Shown here in pieces: positions 34,780 to 48,107 of a stretch of 64,000 nt of DNA. The first letter of the stretch is position 1. The number at the start of each line of letters is the position of its first letter. The position numbers were made by a program, and so were the translations under genes. A model generated the notes under the pieces. The model ran no database searches and was not told the DNA's origin. It saw only the letters and a program-made list of their open reading frames with translations. This DNA comes from Siphonodentalium dalli (Eukaryota; Mollusca; Scaphopoda; Gadilida; Siphonodentaliidae), in assembly GCA_032622095.1 (NCBI GenBank), contig CP136061.1, forward strand, positions 256,629,582-256,693,581, read 5' to 3'.

Positions 34780-35790
34780 TGTAATTTAGCCCTAGTTTAT
34801 ATACAACTAATACAAGTTAATACTGACAACTAGCAGCTAACATATTCATCCATATCACCGGTATTTACGACATCCCGTTTACCCTCTCTACTTCGCTGTT
34901 TCGATCCGTCCCTGTAACTATTACTCTGTCACTTTAGTCCAATGCTAAACGCTCTAGTACTGCCACTTCAAATAGTACAGGTAAGCTCGCAGCTGATTGG
35001 ATGACACACAGCCGCGCGTAAATTATCAAAAGGTCAAATATTTCGCGGGGTTTCCAGATTGTTTTACCTGTCTATCAGAAAGTTATTGTCTTCAAGTTTG
35101 AGTTTATTTTGTCGTAAAGATGTCGCCAAGTTTTGATTATGGTTGAACGCAGATTATGCTGACATAGTGGCCTATGTCTCATTGAACTGGTATGTTCACA
35201 GTTTCTATATTTTATCGTTATAATCATGTTTTTATAAATACTTTTGTCTTCAAGTAGTTCAGCATAGAGTTTGTCCATTTTGACATAAAGTATATTTCCT
35301 ATTTTAATTATATTTTAATGTGATGCCAGTTTGTAGATATCTCAATTAAATAGATATAGATTGGATATCTGGCATATCTTGTATTTTCAGGAACTCCTCA
35401 AGTTCCTTTAACATATATTTGTGTATTCACATATTCGTGCTTATCATGCAAATGGTAATATATTTGCATTTGGTTGCAGGGCCAATATCTATATTGGCAT
35501 ATTATAACACTCTGTGTGTTAGATGTATTATCAGACTATGCCAGTCTGTGGATGATGTTCGATTGTATGTGCTGGTGGTGATGATGATAATCAAGATGTG
35601 TTATTCTTATAAATGAATGAATAAATGCTATATGAAGACATCAAAAGGTAATATGAACTTTCCATTGACCCTGCCCACCAAGACTGAGATTCATTGACAG
35701 AGCCCATACTGCCAAAGCTAACTTTATAAATTTAATGTCAAAGGCTCGAGGACATTAATACTTAAATGGACCCATAGTAACCCTCTGACA
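34780..35790 (+). mobile_element. Candidate long terminal repeat (LTR) cutting the LINE
   Basis: It begins TGTAATTTAG directly after the LINE motif KYLGV-TV and ends CCTCTGACA, so TG...CA termini are present. A polyadenylation signal (aataaa) is near 35629. It is followed after two bases by a primer-binding-like sequence. There is no second LTR copy in the window and no target duplication to confirm, so this rests on the termini, the abrupt LINE break and the PBS. Confidence 0.45.
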
Positions 35791-35792
35791 TT

Positions 35793-35810
35793 TGGCGCCT
35801 GACGTGGTAA
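35793..35810 (+). promoter_or_regulatory. Possible tRNA primer-binding site
   Basis: tggcgcctgacgtggtaa starts two bases after the putative LTR end. A TGGCGCC start following TG..CA is typical of LTR-retrotransposon primer sites, complementary to the CCA end of a tRNA. The exact tRNA was not identified. Confidence 0.45.
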
Positions 35811-37260
35811 TGGCAGTGGCTTCCAGAACTCTTGGAATTTCGAAGTTGTGTTAGTTTAAGTGGAACTGGTAAACCAGCCCAAAGATAACTGTCGCTGTAA
35901 ACTGGGAAATCCCAACCTGTCAACTGAGGACACGCACGCAGTAATAACAATGTGTGATCTATTCGTTTTGTGGATTCAGTGATTGGAGCCAGTGCAGTGT
36001 GTAGGCAAACTATTCACTATTGTGCTATTCAATTATCGTTTGGCCGTGTCGCGCATCGATGGAGTGATGACCTAGATTCGTAGACTAAATACTACAGTGT
36101 GTAGAATCATAAACTGTGACGTGCTAAATTGTAAACAATTCACATTCAATTGAGATCTGATGTCAATTATTCTCAAAATGCCCATTGTTTATTTATGCAC
36201 ACTTGTTAATTTTGTTTTATATGCACTGTTTATTCTGATTTGAGCCATGCATCCTCAATAGCTTAATTAGTTTATTTAGGGTTGTGAGCTTGTGTATGCA
36301 ACTTTGGTGACGTGACCCCGGTCATGCTGTCAAATGTGCCTGTATAATCTTATAACTAACGTGTGTCGTGTATAAAGAGCGTTCTATTTCTTATTCAAAG
36401 TATTGTCTGTTTTTCTTCAACGCTCAATAAAGTGCTCTGTTTGGTAAACCCGACACATAAATAGAACTTCCGGTTTTGCGTTGTGAACATTGACACATGG
36501 CTTTTTGTTGACATGTCAACGTGAGCAGATCCGGACGATTTTGTCATTGTTTTTCATCAGTGCCAGTATTTTTGTAAGTGTAAGTTGTTTTCATGCAAAC
36601 TATAGACTAGTTAATATACTGGTAATTTATTTGAGGCTCATAGCATGTTCAAAATGTTGTATTTGATTGAGTATCCAAAATTGACAACAAAATATGTCAG
36701 GCCACTTTGTAAAATTTCTCATGTGCCAGAATCACACTGCTGATTAAGTGATATTTTTCCAAAGCCGGACTTGTTGGAAAATATTTGAATTTTTCCAAAC
36801 ATTCCGTGTTTTCTGATTGGGTAAATTTAATCGCTTTCTGCGGATGCATACTTAACTTAGTGCATCATTTGTGTTGGCATTTCGGATGCAAATATATTTT
36901 GCATCATCCCGGTAGTGTTTAAGCTGGCATTTGTGAAAATGGTAGTTTCAGCTTGTTCTCCATCAGCGTTGTTGTTCGACATTCTTCATTCTGCTTCAGT
37001 GTTTTTGTGTTATGTTCAGTAGTCGCAGATAACATAAGACGGTAAGTTTAGTGTCGTCCAGTCAGTTGGCCAATAATATTGGTCACGGTATCTTGCCCAT
37101 TCCGTCTTGCCCCGACTTCATTCTGACTTGCCCACTTGTCGCTTGACATTTCAATCTTTTTGTCGTACAATACCGTGCGTTCGCATCATTTCATATCATC
37201 GCATGAATTAAATAATTCAAATTAATAATGGTATAATTAATTAACAAAGCTAATCACTGC
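35811..37260. other. No gene seen; possible LTR-element leader
   Basis: There is no long open frame. A TATA-like gtgtataaagag (about 36370) followed by an aataaag (about 36426) resembles an RNA polymerase II transcription unit edge. No gag or pol was found, so if this is the inside of an LTR element it is deleted. Confidence 0.4.
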
Positions 37261-37261
37261 T

Positions 37262-39540
<2,279 letters not shown>

Positions 39541-39639
39541 AATACAACGTAGAAAATGAGAAAGTATAGTCGGAATTCAGTGTGTCGATATTCTCTTCGG
39601 AATTATTGCACACAAATTAAGAAATATGGCCAATTTTAT

Positions 39640-39955
39640 TTTAGACATTCAGACATATTTAACTCCAATGAACAGTTATTAAACATTGAATTAAGTACAG
39701 AAACACGATCAAGGTTCTATACTAATGCATGTAATATAATTCGGATTATATCAGTTTGCACTATGCAAGGGAGTCAATGTGACTGATAACATCATCTCGA
39801 AGAACCTCGATCGTGGTTTTGTACTTAATTCGACGTGTAAACGCCGTAGCATCACTTGGAATCTAACATGCCACCTTGTTAAATTTGCCGTCGGCCATTT
39901 TTCGTAATTTCGAGTGCTTGGTATCTGGGCAGATTCTCCACATAGTAACTATATA
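39640..39955. other. Upstream of ZnF locus B, no gene seen
   Basis: AT-rich, without supported exons; it probably holds promoter or intron sequence of the ZnF locus. Confidence 0.4.
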
Positions 39956-39959
39956 TTTG

Positions 39960-40170
39960 GCTCTCTGAAGTACCAAATTGTTAGGTACTATGCATAGTAC
40001 CTAAATAGTTGGTACTACAGAGTACCCAAGCAGGTACTTCCGAGTAACTGTCTTGATATTTGGTACTTTGGACAGGTACTTTAGAGAACAATATTTGGTA
40101 CTCAGATAAGCATATTTGGTACTTTAGAGTACCAAAACTATTTGGTACTCTAGGTTACCAACAATATGGT
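39960..40170. repeat. Degenerate TTTGGTACT / AGTACC repeat block
   Basis: GGTACT or AGTACC occurs more than a dozen times in ~210 bp in both orientations, separated by AT-rich spacers, with a short palindrome ggtactatgcatagtacc at about 39993. Origin unknown. Confidence 0.7.
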
Positions 40171-40261
40171 ACTCCCCACGGGACAAGCTCAGAACCTACG
40201 TAAGAACTCTGGATTACCTATTGTTTTAGAGTACATTCATTTGTCCTTAGAAGCGAATTAG

Positions 40262-41520
40262 TTTTCACACATATCACATTTACACAGACGATCGTCCGAC
40301 TGAATTAGTGTATGTCTGTTCAAGTCGCTAGCTTTAGTGAATGCTTTCTCGCATATATCGCACTGATATGGACGATCTACGGTGTGAATCATCTATGTAC
40401 AGTCAATTGTTCATTACGAGCGAATATTTTTTCACAAAATCACATCTATACGGGCGCTCACAAGTATATTCGTTTATGTTTTGCCAGGCTGATCGAATGT
40501 CTAAATGCTTTCTCGCATATATCACATCGATACGGGCGTTCGTCGAAATTAATTATCTTGTGACTCGTTAGATGGCCTGATGTAGTGAATGCATTATCAC
40601 ATATATCGCACTGATACGGTCGATCTCCAGTGTGAATCCTCGTGTGTGCCAGCAATGTACCTGAACGGATGAATGATTTGCCACAAATATCACATTGATG
40701 CGGGCGGTCGTTGAAGTGGATTAGTTTATGTTTCGTCATATTGCTTGATTTATTGAATGGTTTCTCACATATATCACATTTATACGGGCGATCGCCGGTG
40801 TGGGTTCTTTTGTGACTCGTTAAATGGCCTGATGTAGAAAATGTTTTTTCGCATATATCGCACTGATATGGACGAACTCCGGTGTGAATCCTCTTATGTA
40901 CAGTCAAATGTTCATTACGAGCGAACGATTTTTCACAAATATCACATTTATACGGGCGCTCACCAGAGTGGATTCTTTTATGTGTAGTCAGGTTGTTCGA
41001 ATGACTAAATTCGTTCTCGCATATATCACATCGATACGGGCGATCGCCGAAATGAATGTTTTTATGCATTGTTAGATGACTTGATTGTTTGAATGCTTTC
41101 TCGCATATATCACACTGATACGGTCTGTCGCTAGCGTGCATCTTCTTGTGCGAAGTCAAACTTCCCAACTTCAGAAAAGATTTTTGACAAATATCACATT
41201 TATACGAGTGGTCACCTGAGTGAATTCATTTATGATTCGTGAGGTCACTTGCGTCACTAAATGATTTCTCGTGCATGTCGCACTGAAATGGTGGATCATC
41301 AATGTGTATTCGCTTAATATGTACAGTCAATTGTCCTTCAAGAAGGAATGATTTTTCACAAATATCACATCGATATGGGCGATCGCTGGGGATTATTTTT
41401 TGTTTCTTCATGTCGATTTATTTAGTAAATGTTTTCCCGCATGTGTCACATTGATGCGGGCGATCATAAGCGTGGATTCTCTTTCTAAGTTCATATGTTT
41501 AGTCCGGTTGCTTGGGTGAA
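40262..41520 (-). pseudogene. Poly-C2H2 zinc-finger locus C
   Basis: The best frame (41168-40458, 236 codons) contains eight complete C2H2 fingers with varied helices (QSSHLTM, HSNNLTT, RNEHLTV, TSGHLTS, KSSNMTK, RSGTLLA and others), unlike the homogenised arrays of the palindrome. Upstream finger coding (41411-41229) is in the same frame but separated by TGA at 41226-41228, where the usual HKRIH becomes HK-stop-IH. Downstream fingers to 40262 are frameshifted. One nonsense mutation divides a ~14-finger array; the eight-finger part could still be translated if started internally. Confidence 0.75.
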
Positions 41521-41693
41521 TCGTTCGTGCATATACCACAATAATGCGTTCGATCGCATACCGGTCCTATGTGCATCATCAAGTGTGAAGTCAATTGTCT
41601 GGTCTATAAGAAAAGTAACCACACGGTATTCTGGTCTGCTCGATATGGGATGCTTATTAAACGTTTGTCAATACCACACACTACATGTAAATG

Positions 41694-42154
41694 TAGGAAT
41701 CAGGGAGCTAAATATGTTCCAGAGTCACTATCGAATACACCGTGGAACCCTAAAGGTGAAGGATAATTGAAGAATGGCCTTCACCTCATACAGGTGATCC
41801 ATTATTTAATGATGAGATCTTGTTTATTTGATTTGTACATCATATCTAAATAATTTAAACTGGTGAATTAATTGGGAAAAGGATTTTTGTGAGTGTGAAA
41901 TTTATTTAACTAGTTGTGGTATTTCTGGGTTTTTCCAGGTAAAATTTTGCTGCGGGATAACCCTGTCTTACACCTGAGGAATTATTTCGAAAAGTAAACA
42001 CTCGACCTATGGTTTTTCTTGCATTTTCAGGATGATCTGGTGTCAGTCTAACTGGGTAAACATCACTGGAATGGCTCGGAGGCTGAAATTCTGTGAATAT
42101 GGCTGAAACGTTAACACTGTCGCCTATGGGAAAACATTTAGTTCAGTGATTCCT
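41694..42154 (+). repeat. 461-bp direct repeat, left copy
   Basis: By eye it is identical to 45839-46299 over its whole length. It begins (T)AGGAATCAGGGAGCTAAAT and ends TAAACTGAA-inverse, i.e. ttcagtgattcct; the first 26 and last 26 bases form an imperfect inverted repeat with a perfect 8-bp tip (AGGAATCA/TGATTCCT). It has possible splice signals (ccttgcattttcag near 42025). It lies just upstream of the endonuclease gene and just past the end of the transposase gene. Confidence 0.92.
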
Positions 42155-42237
42155 ATAGGAAAAACCGCCGAAATTTTAAAATTCACGTGTCTCCATGGTA
42201 AGTTGTTAGTTTCATATTTTATGATTTACAAGTAATA

Positions 42238-42618
42238 ATGGCATCATTTTGGCAAGATTTAAGGAAGAAAATGTTAGATTCATCGCAAAATAGTCCAGAG
42301 AGTGAGTGTCGTGTGTGGACGAAGGGAAAATCTGGGAGATATGGCCGTGTTCGAGTGTCCTGGATGCTTTTGGATCCAGCATTACCAGGATCGGATGCTT
42401 ATTTAGCACACCGAATGGCATTTCTGATTTCCAAAGAGTGGACCATTATTAATCCTGAATTTATAGGCAAAGAAGTGAGCCATCTCTGTCACAATACTTT
42501 ATGCATTAATGTCAACCATTTAACGCTGGAGACGACGAGCGACAACATGAAGCGCAACGCGTGCAAGAGATTCAAAACATGTTTTGGTCACCACGCCGAA
42601 CCACCATGCATGATATAA
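42238..42618 (+). CDS. I-PpoI-like His-Me finger (His-Cys box) endonuclease
   Basis: A 126-residue protein, close to the small size of His-Cys box homing endonucleases. The C-terminal half has SHLCHNTLC (81-89), NHL (93-95), TSDNMKRNAC (100-109) then C115, H118/H119 and C124. These fit the family plan: H82 as general base, N103 as metal ligand, and two structural zinc sites (C84, C89, H94 with C109 region; C24/C109/C115/H118-119/C124). R59 in AHRMAFLI may match the catalytic-site arginine. These assignments follow the known I-PpoI fold and were made by eye. The predicted role is cleavage of double-stranded DNA. ATG at 42238 follows a 461-bp repeat by 83 bp. It converges on the transposase gene. 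No intron. All key residues seem intact. Confidence 0.78.
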   Translation: MASFWQDLRKKMLDSSQNSPESECRVWTKGKSGRYGRVRVSWMLLDPALPGSDAYLAHRMAFLISKEWTIINPEFIGKEVSHLCHNTLCINVNHLTLETTSDNMKRNACKRFKTCFGHHAEPPCMI

Positions 42619-42648
42619 ATATTTTAAAAGTAAGATTATGTTACTCAC

Positions 42649-45142
42649 GTTGTTTTTTTTCCGTAAACTGTATGTGTGGTCCTCATGACGACGTTTAATT
42701 TTTCGTTTATTTTTACCCGCGGGAGCATTTTTAATTTCGGTTGGTGTTTTCAACGGTAATGTTTCTTTCTCATAAGTGTCATCTTTATTATTCTGAATGT
42801 CCTTATAACTTTTGAAGAGTTGGAAGCGACGTTTATTTCTCCTAGCTTTGAAGTCAGGTGTTTCTTGTCTCAATTTATCTTGTGTCGATTTGTTCTGCAA
42901 TTGATTCAGCTGTTTTGCAGAATGAGATCCGGGTGATATAGGACACAAACACTTTTGGCACAGTTTGACTATCGATTCGCCTGGACCGTTATTAACTGAA
43001 TGAACCGCGCTGTGAACTCTCCCTGTATAATTCCTAGAAAATGTTGTAGATCTCGGAACAGACCTCCTGATACTTCTGTTTACAGCTTCAGATTTTTGGG
43101 TTGTCGTCCCAAATTTTGTTTTCAGCATTGCATCGCGTCCAAGTCGCCAGTTCACACACTCACGGAGTCTGTCTTCGGATACTTTGGAGCTATTTATTTT
43201 GAAATCGCTTTGTAGGTATCTGCTTTTTATGCGCCAAGTCCCTTTTGAATTGCAGGCAAACGAATATTGTCCACACAGTTTGTGTCTTCCCTGATAACAG
43301 TCCACTATACTGTCAACAATGTATGTCAGCGCACACAATAACTTTGTAGTGTCCACTCCAAATTGTTTGTGCGCCTTATTGAGTTCGCTATTACATCGTG
43401 CCATTAAGTCATCGGAGAAGCCATTGCATACCTTCTTCCTCTCCGCTTTAGTTTTACCGGGCATGATGTCGATAACAGGAACAGAATTTTTAATTTTTTT
43501 CCTTATACTTGCAGTAAGATGTCGAGTGTCATACAGTTGCTCAGGCTTGATGGATGATTTACCGGAGTCGTAGAACTGCTCTGCACCCATGAATGGTTTT
43601 GAGTCTTGATCCGTTGTGAGGTAATGTACAGACAGACCACTGGAATTCAGCTGTTCTAAACATTCAGTGTTCCAATCTTTCTCATTTCCAATTGTGTCAG
43701 TTGATTTTAGATTAGCACTGCATTTGGAAGAATTTGCCAAACAGTCATTTCCATTTTTGTGTTTACCATGGTTTGCACACAGCTTGCTTTTGTTTGTGAG
43801 TGCTATAACTTGTTTCTTGTGGGTCATGTTTTCAACATGTAGGTATGAACACTGTGTTGCAGGCTGGAATGGTGTTCGTCCAACTCCAGAATATAGTGGA
43901 TTTGAGTAAATTCCATCCGATTCAATGTTTATAACATCACTCTGCGCATTTCGCAATTTATTCACTTCCTTCAGTTCCTCACGTCTGTGCCCCAAATCAT
44001 CTGTGTTGACCTCTACTATTTGTCTGCACACCTTGTTTGATGCAGCTTGCATGCCTCTCCCAGACGGTGGTGGAATGTTACACGTCATCAACAGTTTTCG
44101 AACATTGGTATTTCCGATGGGCATCTGTGTAAGAGCAATCTGCAGGGCTTCATTAATTCTGGCAGATTTCCGCCCTTTGTTGCCAGTTTCAATCTCATCG
44201 TATAATATGAAGTACTTAGAAATGTAGCTACATATATTGCAGCCAACTTTTTCTCTGCAGACTAATCCTCTTCTGTCTTCGGCACCCGGAATATATGATA
44301 AATACCCAAGACAATTTGGATGGATGTGTCGATGCTCTGAAAACACGTCATTCCACATATCGGTCATACGTTTGACGTGCACAAGCCGATATGTATCATT
44401 CTCAGCCCTGAAAAGTAAAAAAACAGCTATTCAAGTCCAAATGGATGGGATAAATCTGTTAAATTGATTTGTGGCTCTTCAGTTGTTTATATCTTGCATA
44501 TCATGCATTACAGAAATATTCGACCATTATTTTGTAGTTGGGGGGGGGGGGGGGAGAGGGTAACTGTGCTAAGTTCTTAATTGTTGAGTGACACTGATAG
44601 CTGATGTGGTATACTATACAAGATGTTTGTATTATACTGTGATATCTATATGAATGTAGGGGGCAAGCCACTTCTGGGGAGATAATTCAATCAAAGGGAG
44701 GTAATCCTATTACTTTTTATGCATTAATTAGCATTTTCAAGCAGATCAATGAGAGTTAATCCTTCTTATGGTGACAGTGGGGATCATTTATTCAATTTTA
44801 ATTATGAGTTTAGACAATTTATTGCAAGTAAATGTTGAATGTGTATATTTACCATGTATCTGTTTCCTTTCCAGCAAGAACTTTGACATCAGATGTTTCC
44901 TTGATCAGAGGTCGTAGAAGTTTTACTGTTGTTTCTTGGTTATCTGCTGGTTGAACTGGAGCGGCGATATCTGAGGTAACCATGTCATATTTGTCTTTTG
45001 GTACCCTTACGTATCTGCAACTGTCATTATCTATTACAATATCATTCACCGGCTGCATTTTTTTGTGATCAGGCTGTCTTAAACTCGAAAAACCTGTTTG
45101 TTTTAATTGCTGTATTCGGCGTAATTTTGGGATTTTAGACAT
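42649..45142 (-). CDS. Mutator-like (MULE) transposase, spliced
   Basis: Exon 1 is 45142-44853 and exon 2 is 44407-42649. The donor (TG|GTAAAT) and acceptor (tttttacttttcag|GGC) keep the frame (W-A-E-N-D-T-Y) and total 2,049 nt, exactly 683 codons. Exon 2 carries the metazoan Mutator-like transposase layout: a Cys-rich start (LVCREKVGCNIC), CNIPPPSGRGMQAASNKV, first catalytic Asp in NIESDGIY, TIGNEKDWN, second Asp in LTTDQDSKPF, YDTRHL, then YQGRHKLCGQYSFAC and TTQKSEAVNRSI, where the final Glu may lie. Family DDE assignment is by eye. A donor GTGAGT follows exon 2 at 42648; splicing to an acceptor at 42155 (cctatag) would add ESLN-stop encoded in the terminal repeat. It catalyses excision and integration of its element. 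No internal stop, so it may be active. Confidence 0.82.
44853..45142 (-). CDS. MULE transposase exon 1
   Basis: Ninety-six codons plus two bases beginning MSKIPKLRRIQQLKQ, basic and likely unstructured, ending ETDT-W. Supported by the consistent splice phase with 44407. The frame otherwise ends two codons later at TAA inside the intron. Confidence 0.7.
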
Positions 45143-45838
45143 AATTGAGCCAATTAATTCTCACAAATTATAACAAGGAGTTTATTGTGTCAGTGTCTCA
45201 GTAAATTCCAGTCATAAAGTGAGATGTTGAATTATTTGCTTTGCTTACAAGAGCTGGGATATGATACTGTTGTGTAATACAGAACAACCTGTTATTTCTC
45301 CTGAGGATACAGTCATATGCAAACTTGGGACTGTTTGTGCTAATTAAACAGAGTGTGCCATGCCATCTGATACAATTTCATGCCTGAGGCTTAGTCTAAT
45401 ACAGTTTCATGCTGTTCACATATTTCCATTGACTGAAGCTTGCTTCATGTTGCTATTAAAGTATTTTAAATTCCCATTTTTCTGTTAAATTAGGTCCATT
45501 TTTATTATAAATTGCCAAATTCTGAAGGAAAAGAGTTAAAATTGGTCAAGATATGCCTCTCAAAATGTAGCTTAATATTTCCTCTTCAATTTAGTAATAT
45601 TAGGGTGTATATGGGAATAACGCATATTTCAGATTGTACAAAATAAAAAACCTAGTTAAATTGAAAAAAAAGAAAGAAAAAAAAGTTTATTTTGATGACT
45701 GACACTAATATTCGGGAGGCATCATATTGAAAAAATAGAACCAATACTGCCCGCTAGAACTCATTTTTAGTTTCAGTAAGGTCTATATCTGGATAAAATA
45801 CTGTATGCAATGCCATTTAATGCATATGTACATATATA

Positions 45839-46299
45839 TAGGAATCAGGGAGCTAAATATGTTCCAGAGTCACTATCGAATACACCGTGGAACCCTAAAG
45901 GTGAAGGATAATTGAAGAATGGCCTTCACCTCATACAGGTGATCCATTATTTAATGATGAGATCTTGTTTATTTGATTTGTACATCATATCTAAATAATT
46001 TAAACTGGTGAATTAATTGGGAAAAGGATTTTTGTGAGTGTGAAATTTATTTAACTAGTTGTGGTATTTCTGGGTTTTTCCAGGTAAAATTTTGCTGCGG
46101 GATAACCCTGTCTTACACCTGAGGAATTATTTCGAAAAGTAAACACTCGACCTATGGTTTTTCTTGCATTTTCAGGATGATCTGGTGTCAGTCTAACTGG
46201 GTAAACATCACTGGAATGGCTCGGAGGCTGAAATTCTGTGAATATGGCTGAAACGTTAACACTGTCGCCTATGGGAAAACATTTAGTTCAGTGATTCCT
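45839..46299 (+). repeat. 461-bp direct repeat, right copy
   Basis: Same sequence and orientation as 41694-42154 (offset 4,145 bp). It lies about 700 bp upstream of transposase exon 1 on the minus strand, so it could carry its promoter. The outer flanks differ from those of the left copy. Confidence 0.92.
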
Positions 46300-46766
46300 G
46301 TATGCCACGACCACGTTCTCTCCCTCTCATCTTCAACAGCAATCCCGGAGTTTTTTGTCGATGCACCTCTTTGAGTAATTTTGTGTATTTCAATTTGGAT
46401 ATATACAATCAAGTACAATGTTTATGTGTACAAATAATTATGTTAAATGTGGAGCATCCCTTCCGCAACATGATATATTAGGTCGTAGGAGAGTTGAAAC
46501 CGGAAGAAATTGGATACAAACTGAAAAAACGGGGAAAAACATATCCAAAATCCAGGAAAAATCCCTCATGGGAAAATTCAAAATCCAAGATGGCGTCTAA
46601 TTTGTATGTTGGTAACGGATAATGCTGAATTTCTGTAGTAGGTGCTACAATTAATGCCAACTTCGTAATAAATTGAAATATACATAAACAACGCTTAGTC
46701 GTAAAGCATATCTGTAGAATGTATATCCCACAATGGCCACCAAAATGGACAAAATCGAATGAAAAT

Positions 46767-46804
<38 letters not shown>

Positions 46805-46920
46805 AGGGAAAGCACGGCCTTGTAGGAGGGTAAATCTGGAATTTTGGGTGCCCAGAAACAGAAAGTTAACGCAGTTTTATATGTAATGTTTATCTTGAAT
46901 CGTGTGACATAATTATTTGT
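46300..46920. other. No gene seen; (GA)n run
   Basis: Contains a (GA)n microsatellite at 46771-46803. A 60-codon frame at 46418 has no recognisable domain. Confidence 0.5.
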
Positions 46921-46926
46921 AATTAA

Positions 46927-47447
46927 AGATAGATTATCTCGCCATATAACAATTTTGAAATAGGATCGTGGGTTTAAAATAACAGAAATGAATTGAAGAC
47001 CCAAGTCCGGAAATGCTTCTATCAATTAATATTGATTTAATTTCGAATGTTTTATTATAAAGTGAGATGATAAAATGGGACACTTTATTGTTCTATTTTT
47101 AGAACAGACAATTCAGGCGATACAATATAGCGATATACATCATTAGGGTATTCCCATAGCTATCTTCCGAACGTCAAATGTTCCAGATTTGTTGTTTGTA
47201 TTGTTTAATTACCGTGCATAGTTATACGTGATAATGAGTTTAATTAACGTTTATGTGTGACAAAATTACACAATAAAATGTCTGGTCTCTGTAACAGTAG
47301 GCACCATTGTTCGTTATCTAAACAACCACAACTCTTTAGACCAGAAAATATTCGAAATATAATCAATTTTAATCGATAGAAGCATTTCCGGACAGCAGTC
47401 GTAGATTCATATCTAATATGTTATACCCCGGTAACTATGTACACTGA
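46927..47447. mobile_element. TTAA MITE, diverged and 3'-truncated
   Basis: Starts TTAA-AGATAGATTATCTC (TTAA at 46923-46926) and shows the left terminal repeat, the core (gtctggtctctgtaacag) and most of the right repeat up to cccggtaactatgta, where other sequence takes over. It belongs to the family at 4050, 5837, 27285 and 60278. Confidence 0.7.
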
Positions 47448-48107
47448 AAAACTTGTCCGTGTCATGTAGTCAATTAGGTGGGTCATACGACACGTATAGC
47501 GAAACGGCAGCTCATTATTTGATTTCAATTAGTGCAGGTGTGTCATCTGTCACGCTATATGTGTCTCTCTGTGTCGCAAGTTTCTAAACAAAATTACCAA
47601 TATAATTGCCGACACACGGAACGCGTCGTTTTTCCGTGTTATGTGTCATACGACACGTTTCTGTGCAAATATAAAATAATTCACAGCCCCTCGGAATCGA
47701 AGTATTAACGTTTCATATCGTGACATATAAGCACATATGTCTTTGAGTAGTTTATTTGTGGTATTTGAAATTTTCAAGCCGAGGTTTATCGCTGTCATTT
47801 GACACAGCAGATGTGTAGCGCTGTGTCACCTATATAATTTGTTGACACACTAAGTGAATCAACTCTGTGTCACTTGATACATTTAAATACAAGACATCAA
47901 ATTGTTGCTTGTGTTGCTCAACCCATATCAGTTCCGAATTCTGAGCCTTTGTTTAAATTGGATGTCTTGTGTTTATGTAAAGTATTTTCCCATTCCTTTT
48001 TTCACAATTATGTTCCCATTCTATTTGAACAACAGTAAGTCATAAAATTCAGGTTTGGTTAAGCAAATATATAACTCATCATTAATCACCCATAATACTC
48101 AAACCAC
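47448..48107. other. TGTGTCA-rich block, no gene
   Basis: The word TGTCA and its complement TGACA recur many times, several as gtcatacgacac-type inverted pairs (about 47484 and 47647). No coding region. It may be a further unrecognised repeat element. Confidence 0.4.

Larger units (their letters stand above)
41695..46299. mobile_element. MULE-type element with His-Me endonuclease gene and direct repeats
   Basis: A 4,605-bp unit bounded by AGGAATCA at 41695 and TGATTCCT at 46299. It holds two convergent genes, a Mutator-like transposase (minus) and an I-PpoI-like endonuclease (plus), between identical 461-bp direct repeats. Each repeat is itself bounded by the same inverted tips, so the layout resembles a composite transposon. 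No 8-11-bp target duplication, which MULEs normally make, is visible outside 41695/46299 or around either repeat alone. Identity of the repeats points to a recent origin. Confidence 0.75.

Noticed and set aside
34780-35790. Solo LTR interpretation
   Set aside because: A primer-binding-like site follows directly, and no target duplication flanks the 1-kb block. A 5' LTR of a deleted element fits better.
42520-42648. Last ~43 codons of the open frame after the transposase (VSNIILLLKYLYHAWW...)
   Set aside because: They lie after a good splice donor, are antisense to the endonuclease gene and look unlike the rest of the protein, so they are treated as intronic.
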